Source: CAVVSD01 sp963837655 (GTDB lineage: Bacteria; Actinomycetota; Thermoleophilia; Solirubrobacterales; Solirubrobacteraceae). From it: DNA of 64,000 nucleotides. How positions within the stretch are numbered: position 1 is the stretch's first letter; the number at the start of each line of letters is the position of its first letter. Position numbers and translations under genes: made by a program. Positions 8,741 through 18,583 of the stretch are shown here, piece by piece. The notes under the pieces were generated by a model. It ran no database searches and was not told the DNA's origin. It saw nothing but the letters and a program-made list of their open reading frames with translations. The stretch spans positions 24,096 through 88,095 of the forward strand of contig CAWIOK010000010.1 in assembly GCA_963837655.1 (NCBI GenBank). Direction: 5' to 3'.

Positions 8741-11700
8741 ATGCTGCACGTCCACAGAGCAGAGCGAGCCGACGGCCTGGTCGAGGCGCTGCGCGACCTG
8801 CTCGCACAGCCGCCCGACGACCCGTTCGCGCCGGAGGTCGTCGCCGTGCCCACGCGCGGGATGGAGCGCTGGCTGTCGCAGCGGATGTCGGACCGTCTGG
8901 GCGCGTCGGCTGGGCATGCCGACGGCGTGTGCGCCAACGTCGAGTTCCCCTCGCCGCGCCGGCTCGTCGGCGACGCCGTCGCGATCGCGTCCGGGATCGA
9001 CGCGGACACCGACCCGTGGCTGCCCGAGCGCGCGGTCTGGCCGCTGCTGGAGGTGGTCGAGGAGCAGCTCGCGGCGCCGTGGCTGGCCACGCTCTCCCAC
9101 CACCTCGGCGGTCCGGGTCCGAACGCCGACCCGGTGCGGCGCGCGCGGCGCCTGGCGACGCTGCGCCACCTCGCCGAGCTCTTCGACCGCTACGCCCTGC
9201 ACCGCCCGGAGATGGTCCGCGCGTGGGCGGCCGGCGCCGACGACGATGGCGCGGGCGGCGTGCTGCACCCGGCGCAGCGCTGGCAGCCCGAGCTGTGGCG
9301 GCGACTGCGTGCGCGGATCGCGGTGCCCGACATCGCCGCCCGCGTCGACGGCGCATGTGTCCGGCTGCGGGAGCACCCCGAGCTGCTCGATCTCCCGCCC
9401 CGCCTCGGCATCTTCGGCCTCACCCGGCTGCCCGCGGGGCACCTGCAGGTCCTGCGCGCGATCGCCGACGGCCGCGACGTGCACCTGTTCCTGCTGCACC
9501 CGTCGCCGGGGCTGTGGGAGCGGATCGCCCGCGCGGAGCACCCGCCGATCGTGCGGCGCGACCGCGACCCGACCGCCGACCTGCCGGTGAGCCGTCTGCT
9601 GGCGTCCTGGGGCGGCGACGCACGCGAGATGCAGCTCGTCCTCGGAGCCGCCGAGCGCGTCGACCACCACCACCCGGTCGCCGACGCGGGCGCCACGCTG
9701 CTCGCGCGCATCCAGGCCGACGTGCACGCCGACCGTGAGCCACCCGGCCCGCCGCTGCCGCGCAAGGCCGACGAGCGCCCGCTCGTGGACGCCGCCGACC
9801 GCAGCATCCAGGTGCACGCGTGCCACGGCCGCGCGCGGCAGGTCGAGGTGCTGCGCGACGCGATCCTGCACCTCCTCGAGGACGACCCGACGCTCGAGCC
9901 CCGCGACGTCATCGTGATGTGCCCGGACATCGAGACGTTCGCCTCGCTCATCCAGGCGACGTTCGGCGCCGGTGAGGTGGCCGCCGAGGACGACGAGGCG
10001 GACGCGCTGCCCGACGACGTCCGCCCGCCTGACCTGCGCGTGCGGCTCGCGGACCGCGCGCTGCGCCAGACGAACCCGGTGCTCGGCGTCGTCGCCCGGC
10101 TCGTCGAGCTCGCCGGCGAGCGCGTCACGGCGTCGCAGGTGCTCGACCTCATCGACCGCGAGCCCGTCCGCCGGCGCTTCGACCTCGACGACGACGATGT
10201 CGCGCGGATCGAGAGCTGGGTGTCCGAGAGCGGGATCCGCTGGGGGCTCGACGCCGAGCACCGGGCGCCGTTCAAGCTCGACGTGCTGCCCGCGGGCACC
10301 TGGAGCGCCGGGCTGGATCGGGTGCTCGTCGGCGTGGCGATGACCGAGGAGCGCCAGCGGCTGTTCGAAGGGGTGCTCCCGCTCGACGACGTCGACTCGA
10401 GCGACATCGAGCTCGCGGGGCGCTTCGCCGAGCTCGTCGACCGGTTGGGCGCGGCACTCGACACGCTGGGCACGGCGGGGAGGATCGACGCCTGGCTGGC
10501 GGGCATCGCCGGGGCCGTCGACGCGCTGACGGCGACCGGCCGGCGCGACGCCTGGCAGCGCGCGGAGCTCGACCGCATCCTGGCTGACGTTGCCCGCGAG
10601 GCGGACGCGAGCCCTGCCGAGCTCGCGCTGCCCGAGGTCCGCGCGCTGCTGGCCGAGCGGCTGCAGGGGCGCCCGACGCGCGCGAACTTCCGCACCGGGC
10701 ACCTGACGATCTGCACGCTCATGCCGATGCGGTCGGTGCCGCACCGCGTCGTCTGCCTGCTCGGGATGGACGAGGGCGTGTTCCCGCGCAAGTCCCCGCG
10801 CGACGGGGACGACCTCATGCTCCGCGCCCCGCACGTCGGGGACCGCGACCCACGCAGCGAGGACCGCCAGCTCCTGCTCGATGCCGTGCTGTCGGCCACC
10901 GACCGGCTCGTGATCACCTACACCGGCAACGACGAGCGCACGAACGCACAGCGCCCGCCCGCGGTGCCGGTCAACGAGCTGCTCGACGTCGTCGACCGCA
11001 CGGTCCGCACGGACGGCGACGGTGGCGCCCGCGACTGCGTGGTCGTGCGTCATCCGCTGCAGCCGTTCGACACCCGCAACTTCCTCCCCGGAGCCCTCGT
11101 CGGCGACCGGACGTGGAGCTTCGACCCCGTGACGCTGCAGGGCGCGCGTGCGCTGGAGGCCGAGCGCGATCCGGCGGCCGAGTTCCTGCCCGGCCCGCTG
11201 CCGCCGCGCCCGCCCGGGCTGGTCGAGCTCAACGACCTCGTCCGTTTCGTCGAGCGGCCGGCCCGGGCCTTCCTGCGCCAGCGGCTGGACATCAGCGTCG
11301 CTGACTACAGCGACGAGGTCGCCGACGCGTTGAGCGTCGAGCTCGACGGGCTGGGGGAGTGGGGCGTCGGCAACCGGATCGTCGAGGGGCTGCTCGCTGG
11401 CGCCTCGATCGAGGACTGCGAGCGGGCCGAGGTCGCGCGCGGCGCGCTGCCGCCGGGCCGCCTGGCGCTGCCCGTCATCGCGCGGGTGCGGCCGGTTGCG
11501 CTGGAGATCGCGAACGCCGCCCGCGAGGTCCTCGGCGGGGACGTGCAGCCCGGCTCCGTCGACGGGCGCGTCGCGCTGGACGGCGGCCGAGGCCTGGGCG
11601 GGACGGTCGCCGGCGTCTGCGGCGACATGCTGCGGACGGTGACCTACTCGCGGGTGAGTGCGCGCCACCGGCTGGCGGTCTGGGTGCGGCTGCTCGCGCT

Positions 11701-12175
11701 CACCGCCGCGCACCCGGAGCGGCCGTTCGAGGCGGTCACGGTCGGGCGTGCGCGTTCGGGCGCACCGGACGGCGCGCGGATCACGGTGTCGCGCATCCGG
11801 GCGGTGGGGGCCGAGCGCGCTCGGGTCGGACTCGAGCGCATCGTGGACCTGTGGGACCGCGGCCTGCGCGAGCCTCTGCCGATCGCGTGCCTGACGTCGG
11901 CCGCGTACGCGGCGGCGGTCGAGGCGGGGCAGGACGCCGAGAAGGCCGCGCGCGGCGCCTGGGAGTCCGGCTGGGCGTTCCCGCGCGAGGACGCCGAGCC
12001 CGACCATCAGCTGGTGTTCGGCGGCGTGCTGACGCTCGAGGAGCTCATGGCCGACCCACCGGCCGCCGGCGAGGCGGGCATCGGCTGGGACGACGCCGAG
12101 CTCACGCGCTTCGGGCGCCTCTCGCGGCGTCTGTGGTCCGGGCTGCTGGTCAGCGAGGAGGTGCTGGACTCGTGA
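8741..12175 (+). CDS. recC: Exodeoxyribonuclease V gamma subunit RecC
   Basis: A 1144-residue protein, the usual RecC size. The N-terminus (MLHVHRAERADGLVEALRDLL ... VVAVPTRGMERWLSQRM) is the diagnostic RecC start, with the degenerate helicase-like motif PTRGMERWL. Later segments include LGIFGLTRLPAGHL, VHACHGRARQVEVLRDAIL and VCLLGMDEGVFPRK. RecC holds the RecBCD complex together and reads Chi-like sites; it is an inactive relative of UvrD-type helicases. The stop overlaps the recB start (GTGA). The order recC-recB-recD in one strand is the common actinobacterial arrangement. Confidence 0.95.
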   Translation: MLHVHRAERADGLVEALRDLLAQPPDDPFAPEVVAVPTRGMERWLSQRMSDRLGASAGHADGVCANVEFPSPRRLVGDAVAIASGIDADTDPWLPERAVWPLLEVVEEQLAAPWLATLSHHLGGPGPNADPVRRARRLATLRHLAELFDRYALHRPEMVRAWAAGADDDGAGGVLHPAQRWQPELWRRLRARIAVPDIAARVDGACVRLREHPELLDLPPRLGIFGLTRLPAGHLQVLRAIADGRDVHLFLLHPSPGLWERIARAEHPPIVRRDRDPTADLPVSRLLASWGGDAREMQLVLGAAERVDHHHPVADAGATLLARIQADVHADREPPGPPLPRKADERPLVDAADRSIQVHACHGRARQVEVLRDAILHLLEDDPTLEPRDVIVMCPDIETFASLIQATFGAGEVAAEDDEADALPDDVRPPDLRVRLADRALRQTNPVLGVVARLVELAGERVTASQVLDLIDREPVRRRFDLDDDDVARIESWVSESGIRWGLDAEHRAPFKLDVLPAGTWSAGLDRVLVGVAMTEERQRLFEGVLPLDDVDSSDIELAGRFAELVDRLGAALDTLGTAGRIDAWLAGIAGAVDALTATGRRDAWQRAELDRILADVAREADASPAELALPEVRALLAERLQGRPTRANFRTGHLTICTLMPMRSVPHRVVCLLGMDEGVFPRKSPRDGDDLMLRAPHVGDRDPRSEDRQLLLDAVLSATDRLVITYTGNDERTNAQRPPAVPVNELLDVVDRTVRTDGDGGARDCVVVRHPLQPFDTRNFLPGALVGDRTWSFDPVTLQGARALEAERDPAAEFLPGPLPPRPPGLVELNDLVRFVERPARAFLRQRLDISVADYSDEVADALSVELDGLGEWGVGNRIVEGLLAGASIEDCERAEVARGALPPGRLALPVIARVRPVALEIANAAREVLGGDVQPGSVDGRVALDGGRGLGGTVAGVCGDMLRTVTYSRVSARHRLAVWVRLLALTAAHPERPFEAVTVGRARSGAPDGARITVSRIRAVGAERARVGLERIVDLWDRGLREPLPIACLTSAAYAAAVEAGQDAEKAARGAWESGWAFPREDAEPDHQLVFGGVLTLEELMADPPAAGEAGIGWDDAELTRFGRLSRRLWSGLLVSEEVLDS

Positions 12176-15100
12176 GCGACCTCGGCACCGCTGTCGCGCC
12201 GTTCGACGTCTGCGGCCCGCTGCCCTCGGGCGTGACCGTGCTCGAGGCGAGCGCGGGGACGGGCAAGACGTATACGATCGCGGCGCTCGCGACCCGGTAT
12301 GTCGCGGAGGGCACACCGCTGGACCGGCTGCTGCTCGTGACGTTCACGCGGATGGCCACCGGGGAGCTCCGTGAGCGCGTCTGGGAGCGCCTCGCCTCGG
12401 CCGAGGAGGGCCTGGCCCGCGCGATGGCGGGCGCGCCGCCCGGGACCGACACGCTCGTGAACCTGCTGGCGGACGGCCCGCTGGCGGAGGTCGCGGTGCG
12501 TCACCGGCGCCTGCAGCGGGCGCTGGCCGGGTTCGACGGCGCGACGATCGCCACGACGCACGGCTTCTGCCAGGAGGTCCTCGGGGGGCTGGGGATCGAC
12601 GGCGACGTCGAGCCCGACGCCGTCTTCGTCGAGGACGTCCGCGAGCTGCTCTCCGACGTCGTCGACGACCTCTACGTGCGCCGCTTCCACAGTCGTGACA
12701 CACCGGACTTCGACCGCAAGGAGGCGATGCGGATCGCGGAGGCCGCCGTGGCGAACCCGGCGGCGCCGCTGGAACCGGCCAACGCGCCGGAGAACACGGT
12801 GGAGGCGATGCGCGTGCGGCTCGCCGAGGCGGTGCGCACCGAGCTCGAGCGGCGCAAGCGAGAGATGGGCGTCATGACCTACGACGACCTCCTCACGCGC
12901 CTGGACGAGGCGCTGAAGAGCGACGCGGCGGCGGCGCGCCTGCGCGAGCGCTACAGCGTCGTGCTCGTCGACGAGTTCCAGGACACCGACCCCGTCCAGT
13001 GGGACATCATGCGCCGCGCGTTCGGCACCGGGGACGTGACGCTCGTGCTCATCGGCGACCCGAAGCAGGCGGTCTACGCCTTCCGGGGCGCCGACGTCTA
13101 CGCCTATCTGGAGGCCGCCCGCGCTGCCGCCACCCGCGCGACGCTCGCGGTCAACTGGCGCAGCGACCAGGGACTGCTGGACGCCTACGGCGCGCTGTTC
13201 GGCGACGCCCGGCTCGGGCATGAGGGGATCGTCTACCTGCCCGTCGAGGCGGCGCCGGGCAACGTCACGCCGCGTCTCACCGGGGCGCCCGAGTCCGCCC
13301 CGCTGCGATCCGCGTCGTGCACCGTGACGACCCTGGCCTGAAGCGCACGCGCGGGGGCAGCGTGAGCAACGCGTCGGCGCGGGAGCACATCGCCTCCGAC
13401 CTCGCGGCCGACCTCGCCGGGCTGCTGGCGTCCGAGGCGCAGATCGAGATCCGCGACGAGGCGGGCGAGCCGCTGCGCCACGAGCGCGTGCGCCCCGGCC
13501 ACGTCGCGGTGCTCGTGCGCACGCACCGCAACGCCGCGCTCGTCCGCGACGCGCTGGAGGACGTCGGCATCCCCGCGGTGATCAACGGCGCCGGCAGCGT
13601 GTTCGGGACGACCCCCGCGCGCGACTGGCTGCGGCTGCTGGAGGCGCTGGAGCGGCCGTCCCACGCGCCGCGGGCCCGTGCCGCCGCGCTGACGCCGTTC
13701 CTGGGCTGGACGGCGCAGCGGCTCGCGTCCGCCGGCGAGGACGAGCTCGAGGAGCTGCACCGGCGGCTGCACGCCTGGGCGCGACTGCTGCGCACCCGCG
13801 GGGTCGCCGCGCTGGCGGAGACGGTGACGCTCGTCGAGGGGCTTCCCGAGCGGGTGCTGCGCACACAGGACGGCGAGCGTCGCCTGACCGACCTGCGCCA
13901 CGTCGCCCAGCTGCTGCACGAGGCGGCGATGGCCGAGCAGGCGGGCGTCACGGCGCTCGCCGGGTGGCTGCGGCGCCAGATCGCCGACGCGGGCGACGAC
14001 ACGACCGACGAGGAGCGCAGCAGGCGCCTGGAGTCCGACGCCGAGGCGGTCCAGGTCCTCACGATCCACCGCAGCAAGGGCCTGGAGTTCCCGATCGTGC
14101 TGTTCCCGTACCTCTGGGAACCGGGGTACATCCCGCGCGATCCCCAGCCGATCTTCTTCCATGATCCGTCGCGGGACGACAAGCGGGTCGTCGACGTCGG
14201 CATGGGCGGCGTGGACTTCGCCGAGCACCGCCGCCAGCACGAGGCCGAGCAGCGAGGGGAGGACCTGCGGCTGGCGTATGTCGCGCTGACCCGCGCGCAG
14301 CATCAGGCCGTCGTCTGGTGGGCGGGGTCGTGGGACAGTCGCAACTCCGCGCTCGGCCGGCTGGTGTTCAGCCACGGGCCCGACGGGACGATCCCGCCGA
14401 AGGGCGCCACGACCCCGAGCGACGCCGCGGCGACGGCCAGGTTCGAGGAGCTCGCGGCGCTGGCGCCGGGGTGCATCAGCGTCGAGCACGCCGCGCCCGG
14501 CGCGCAGGCGGCGTGGGCCGACCCGCGACCTGCGACGGCGGAGCTCGTCGCGGCGCGCTTCGACCGCATCCTGGACTGGGGCTGGCGGCGGACCTCCTAC
14601 AGCGACATCACGGCGGGCGCGTACGAGGCGCACGACGCCCGTGTGGCAAGCGAGCCCGAGGAGCACCTCGTCACCGACGAGGGAGACGTTGCCGGCCCGC
14701 CACCGGTCGTGCAGGACGGCGCCGACGAGCCGGCGCTGCGCGCGGTGCCCTCGCTGCTGGCCGACATGCCGTCGGGCGTGCACGTCGGGACGTTCGTGCA
14801 CCGCGTCTTCGAGGCGACCGACTTCGCCACGACGGACCTGGAGGCCGAGCTCGGGCGGCGGATCGATGAGGTGCAGGCCCGCAGGGCGGTGGAGGTGGGC
14901 GAGCGCGCGGTCGTGCTCGACGGGCTCGGCGCCGTGATCGAGACGCCGCTGGGCCCGCTGCTGGGCGGCGCGCGGCTGCGCGACGTCGCGCGGGCCGACC
15001 GTCTGGACGAGCTGGACTTCGAGCTGCCGCTGGCGGGCGGGGACGTGCCGTCGGGCCGGGTCGACCTCTCGGCGATCGGCGCCGTGCTGCGCGATGACCC

Positions 15101-15542
15101 CGACCTCGCCGGCTACGCCGAGCGCCTCGAGGACCCAGCGCTGCGCAGCCGCTTCCGGGGCTACCTGACGGGCAGCGTCGACCTCGTGGTCCGGCGTGGC
15201 GACCGATACGCCGTCGTCGACTACAAGACGAACTGGCTCGGCGCGCCCGGCGAGGATCTGAGCGCCTGGCACTACCGCCCCGGCGTGCTGGCCGAGGAGA
15301 TGCGCCGGTCGCACTACGTGCTGCAGGCCCTGCTCTACACGGTCGTGCTGCACCGCTTCCTGCGCTGGCGCCTGCCCGGCTACGACCCCGAGCGCAACCT
15401 CGCGGGCGTGCTGTACCTCTTCCTGCGCGGCATGGTGGGACCCGACACGCCGGTGGTGGGCGACGCGCCGTGCGGTGTGTTCGCGTGGCGCCCCGCGGCC
15501 GCGCTGGTGACCCGGCTGAGCGACGTCCTGGACGCCAGATGA
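12172..15542 (+). pseudogene. recB: Exodeoxyribonuclease V beta subunit RecB, interrupted by a frameshift
   Basis: Start GTG 12172 overlaps recC. The first part (about 378 codons) holds helicase motifs: Walker A ASAGTGKTYT, TFTRMATGELRERV, and DEFQDTDPVQW with GDPKQAVYAFRGAD. Near 13307 the frame breaks: it would run to a stop at 13341 in Thr/Leu-rich sequence. Reading on in another frame restores RIRVVHRDDPGLKRTRG and then motifs V/VI (VQVLTIHRSKGLEFPIVLF, YVALTRAQHQ) and the C-terminal RecB nuclease (GSVDLVVRRGDRYAVVDYKTNW, split here only for length). Adding one G (CTGCG to CTGCGG) repairs it, giving about 1123 residues. Either a sequence error or recent inactivation of RecBCD. Confidence 0.9.
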
Positions 15543-17359
15543 GCCTCGCGGAGACCGATCCCTTCGCCCCCGGCATCGCGCTGCGCGCGCCCGGGCTACT
15601 GCGCGCGTTCAACGAGGCGGGCGTGCTGAGTGCTGCGGACGTCCACGTCGCGCTGCGCCTGAGCCGGCTGGCCGGGGAGGACGATCCAGAGGTCGCGCTC
15701 GCCGCGGCGCTCGCGGTGCGCGGGCCGCGCATGGGGCACGTGCACGTCGACCTGGCGACCGCTCGGGAGACCGCCGCGGTGGACGAGGACGAGGACGTCG
15801 ACGTGGCGGGGCTGCCGTGGCCGGAGCCCGCCGCGTGGGAGCGGCGCCTCGCGCGCAGCAGGCTCGTCGCGGTCGGCGAGGACGCCCCGGCCAGCCGGCC
15901 GCTGCGGCTCGTCGACGGCGCGCTGTACCTCGATCGCTACTGGCGCGAGGAGCGCGCGGTCGCTGCCGACCTGCGTGAGCTCGCCGCAGCACCCGTGCCC
16001 GGCGTCGACGAGGCGCTGCTCGACGAGGGCGTCGGGCGCCTGTTCTCGGATGACCCCACCGGGCTGCAGGCGCGGGCGGGCCGGTCGGCGGTCACGCGAC
16101 GCTTCACGGTGGTGGCGGGTGGTCCCGGCACGGGCAAGACGACGACCGTCGCCCGCATCGTCGCGCTGCTGGCCGAGCAGGCCCGCGCGGCGGGGGCGCC
16201 GCCGCCGCTCGTCGCGCTGGCGGCGCCGACTGGCAAGGCACAGGCCCGGTTGGAGGAGGCCGTCCACGGGCAGGCGGTCGCCCTCGATGTCGACGAGTCG
16301 ATCCGCGATGGGCTGCTCGAGCTGCACGCGTCGACGCTGCACCGGCTGCTGGGCTGGCGGCCCGACAGCAACAGCCGGTTCCGCCACGAGCGCGCCAACC
16401 GCCTTCCGCACGACGTCGTGATCGTCGACGAGACGTCGATGGTCTCGCTGACGCTCATGTCGCGGCTCGTCGAGGCGGTCCGCCCCGATGCGCGGCTCGT
16501 CCTCGTCGGCGATCCCGGCCAGCTCACGTCGATCGAGGCCGGGGCGGTGCTCGGCGACATCGTCGGCGCAGGGGACGAGCGGGCGGGGATCGTCGTGCTC
16601 GACCAGGTGCACCGCTACGGCCGCGGGATCGCCACCGTCGCGGAGGCGATCCGCCGGGGCGACGCCGACGCGGCCGTGGTGGCCCTGCGCTCCTCGGAGG
16701 ACGTGACCTGGATCGAGGCCGACGTGACCGACGGCGACGCCGAGGAGCTCGCGCCGCTGCGCCGCGCGGCGGTCGACGCGGCGCACGCGGTCATCGACGC
16801 TGCGCGGGCCGGCGACGCCGCCGGGGCGATCACACGGCTCGGGGCGTTCCGGCTGCTGTGCGCGCATCGCCTCGGCGCGCACGGGGTCGCGACGTGGATG
16901 GACCGCATCGAGCGCTGGCTCGCGGCCGAGATCGGCGGCTTCGGCGGCGAGGGTCGCTGGTACGCGGGACGTCCGCTGCTGGTGACCGAGAACGACTACG
17001 GCCTGCGGCTCTACAACGGCGACACGGGCGTCGTCGTCGCGACCGGGCCGGGGAGGGTCACGGCCGCGTTCGAGCGACGCGGCGAGGTCGTCGAGTACAG
17101 CCCGGCGCGCCTCGGCGCCGTGGAGACCGTGCACGCCATGACCGTCCACAAGAGCCAGGGGTCGCAGTTCGGGACCGCGGCCGTGCTGCTGCCCGAGCCG
17201 ACGTCGCAGATCCTCACGCGCGAGCTGCTGTACACCGCGGTGACGCGTGCCGAGGACCACCTCATCGTCGCCGGGGGCGAGGACGCGGTGCGCGCGGCGG
17301 TCGCGCGGCCCGTGGCCCGGGCGTCAGGGCTCGGTTGGCGGCTGTGGGGAGAGACGTGA
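15539..17359 (+). CDS. recD: Exodeoxyribonuclease V alpha subunit RecD
   Basis: A 606-residue SF1B helicase; ATG 15539 overlaps the recB stop (ATGA). An N-terminal domain of about 180 residues comes first, then Walker A VVAGGPGTGKTTT, motif Ia APTGKAQARLEE, motif II VIVDETSMVSL, motif III VGDPGQLTSIEAGAVLGDI, and the C-terminal SH3/motif V-VI region VHKSQGSQF and LLYTAVTRAEDHL. In RecBCD, RecD is the fast 5'-3' motor. All motifs are intact, which contrasts with the broken recB. Its stop codon overlaps the GTG of a degenerate dedA-like fragment. Confidence 0.95.
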   Translation: MSLAETDPFAPGIALRAPGLLRAFNEAGVLSAADVHVALRLSRLAGEDDPEVALAAALAVRGPRMGHVHVDLATARETAAVDEDEDVDVAGLPWPEPAAWERRLARSRLVAVGEDAPASRPLRLVDGALYLDRYWREERAVAADLRELAAAPVPGVDEALLDEGVGRLFSDDPTGLQARAGRSAVTRRFTVVAGGPGTGKTTTVARIVALLAEQARAAGAPPPLVALAAPTGKAQARLEEAVHGQAVALDVDESIRDGLLELHASTLHRLLGWRPDSNSRFRHERANRLPHDVVIVDETSMVSLTLMSRLVEAVRPDARLVLVGDPGQLTSIEAGAVLGDIVGAGDERAGIVVLDQVHRYGRGIATVAEAIRRGDADAAVVALRSSEDVTWIEADVTDGDAEELAPLRRAAVDAAHAVIDAARAGDAAGAITRLGAFRLLCAHRLGAHGVATWMDRIERWLAAEIGGFGGEGRWYAGRPLLVTENDYGLRLYNGDTGVVVATGPGRVTAAFERRGEVVEYSPARLGAVETVHAMTVHKSQGSQFGTAAVLLPEPTSQILTRELLYTAVTRAEDHLIVAGGEDAVRAAVARPVARASGLGWRLWGET

Positions 17360-17623
17360 TCCTCACGAGCACGGCCGGATCGGTCGTCGGGGCGATGCTC
17401 CTCTACGAGGCGGCACGCCAAGGCGGGCGCGCTGACGCTCGTCGGCTCAGCCGTCCGGAACACCGTCCTGGTGACCGTCGGCTATCTGTTGGGCTCGCAG
17501 TGGGAGCGCGTCGCCGATGTCATCGGTCCGCTCTCCAAGCCACTCGTCACGGTCGCCGTGATCGGCGTGGGCGGGTGGCTGCTGTGGCACGGCCTGCGGG
17601 CGCGCCGGGCGCGCACGGAATGA
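17356..17623 (+). pseudogene. Collapsed DedA/SNARE-associated membrane protein remnant
   Basis: Two pieces of one family in different frames. From GTG 17356, VILTSTAGSVVGAMLLYEAA matches the second conserved segment of DedA (LASTAGSxxGAxxLYxxGR). About 25 codons later another frame carries LTLVGSAVRNTVLVTVGYLL and then PLSKPLVTVAVIGVGGW, the family's C-terminal membrane part (GSAxWNxxLxxxGYxLG). The roughly 80 residues that should lie between, and the N-terminal about 50, are gone. So the gene lost an internal block and its start, and cannot make a DedA protein. The TGA is at 17621-17623. Confidence 0.7.
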
Positions 17624-17642
17624 TGCAGGCCGGAAAACGAGT

Positions 17643-17667
17643 GCGGCGCGGCTGTCAGCCGCGCCGC
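17643..17667 (-). terminator. Rho-independent terminator of the cold-shock gene
   Basis: Perfect 11-bp inverted repeat (GCGGCGCGGCT / AGCCGCGCCGC) with a 3-base loop, 11 bases after the csp stop codon on the minus strand, followed on that strand by ACTCGTTTTCC, a short T tract. The same stem could also stop reading coming from the recD side. Confidence 0.75.
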
Positions 17668-17677
17668 GATGCGTCTC

Positions 17678-17881
17678 TTAGAGCGCCGTGACGTTGACGG
17701 CCTTGGGGCCCTTGTCCCCGGCCTCAGCGTCATAGGAGACCTTCGCGCCCTCGGGCAGCGACTTGAATCCCGTGGCGTTGATGCCGGTGTGATGGACGAA
17801 GAGGTCCTTGCCGCCCTCGTCCGGGGTGACGAAGCCGAAGCCCTTGTCGTCGTTGAACCACTTGACGGTTCCTGTGGCCAT
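17678..17881 (-). CDS. csp: Cold-shock protein (CspA family)
   Basis: 67 residues starting MATGTVKWFNDDKGFGFV, the standard CSD. RNP1 KGFGFV and an RNP2-like DLFVHH are present, followed by the KVSYDAEAGDKGPKAVNV C-terminal strands. It is an RNA chaperone binding single-stranded nucleic acid. An AGGAG site lies 8 bases before the ATG. The approx. 140-base upstream stretch has no gene and may contain a long 5' leader, which is common in csp genes. A strong terminator follows. In this family GTG/ATG choice is clear: the domain starts at residue 3. Confidence 0.95.
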   Translation of the reverse strand: MATGTVKWFNDDKGFGFVTPDEGGKDLFVHHTGINATGFKSLPEGAKVSYDAEAGDKGPKAVNVTAL

Positions 17882-18023
17882 GCGTGTGCTCTCCTGCGAT
17901 CTGTGAACTAGCGAGCGCGGGAGACGCCTGATGGCGACGACTGCGGGACGCTGAACACTACTTACGCCGAACCTTGTGTCCGGCGCCTTCCCTGCCAACT
18001 GTAGCGCCGGCGCCAACTTGGCG

Positions 18024-18209
18024 TCAGAGACGGTTGGAGATCAGGGCCTCACGCTGGTCGCTGAGGTTCGCCTGCTCCCGCAGCAGATCGAGCCGCTTCG
18101 GGCTCCCTGGCTGCTGCTTGTCGATCGCTTGATCGAGTCGGAGCATCTTCTCGGTCAGGCGGCGGCGGGCCGCAACCGATCTGTCCGATTCTGGCTTCGG
18201 AACCATCAT
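18024..18209 (-). CDS. Small charged helical protein of unknown function
   Basis: 61 residues from ATG 18209 (AAAGGA site in front); a second ATG follows immediately. The sequence is highly charged and has heptad-like spacing of Leu and Met (RRRLTEKMLRLDQAIDKQ, then LDLLREQANLSDQREALI), so a single coiled-coil helix hairpin is likely. I do not recognise a family. It lies upstream of csp on the same strand. Right after its stop (18011-18023) there is a 13-base dyad CGCCAACTTGGCG. Confidence 0.55.
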   Translation of the reverse strand: MMVPKPESDRSVAARRRLTEKMLRLDQAIDKQQPGSPKRLDLLREQANLSDQREALISNRL

Positions 18210-18367
18210 GCGTCCTTTCCGAACGTCCGCTCGGACGCTCGTCGGAGGTGGGGCGCCGACGGGCACGCTCCCACGCGCATTCTATGCGGTGGAGCGGCGT
18301 CGGGATTCTGGACACCGCGGGCCGACCGATAGGCTGGGGTCCTGGACGTCGAGAGAAAGGGTCGGTC

Positions 18368-18583
18368 ATGACCCGAAGCTGCTGCCCATCCTGCCGGTTG
18401 CGTTTCACGAACGCCGCGGCAGCCGTCCTGGTCGCGTGTCCCGCATGCGGCGACGACCTGCACCAGGTCGGGGACATCGTGGAGCTCGTCGGCTATCGCC
18501 TCTCGACCGACTCGCCCGAGGCCCAGATCATGGCTGCGGCCGTGGCCGTCTCGCTGCGCAACCCGCTCGACGTCACTCCTTGA
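18368..18583 (+). CDS. Small zinc-ribbon protein
   Basis: 71 residues from ATG 18368 (GAAAGGG upstream). Two CxxC knuckles (CCPSC near residue 5-9 and CPAC near 24-27) make a compact zinc ribbon. The rest, DDLHQVGDIVELVGYRL and a C-terminal helix AQIMAAAVAVSLRNP, has no enzyme motif. Such isolated ribbons usually bind nucleic acid or partners, but there is no direct evidence here. Its TGA overlaps the TTG of the next small gene. Confidence 0.65.
   Translation: MTRSCCPSCRLRFTNAAAAVLVACPACGDDLHQVGDIVELVGYRLSTDSPEAQIMAAAVAVSLRNPLDVTP

Noticed and set aside
8501..12316. Minus-strand open frame of about 1270 codons across recC
   Set aside because: Antisense shadow of recC with Arg/His/Gln-rich low complexity; recC is certain on the plus strand.
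13200..13340. Programmed ribosomal frameshift in recB
   Set aside because: No slippery heptamer or downstream pseudoknot seen; a missing G is simpler.
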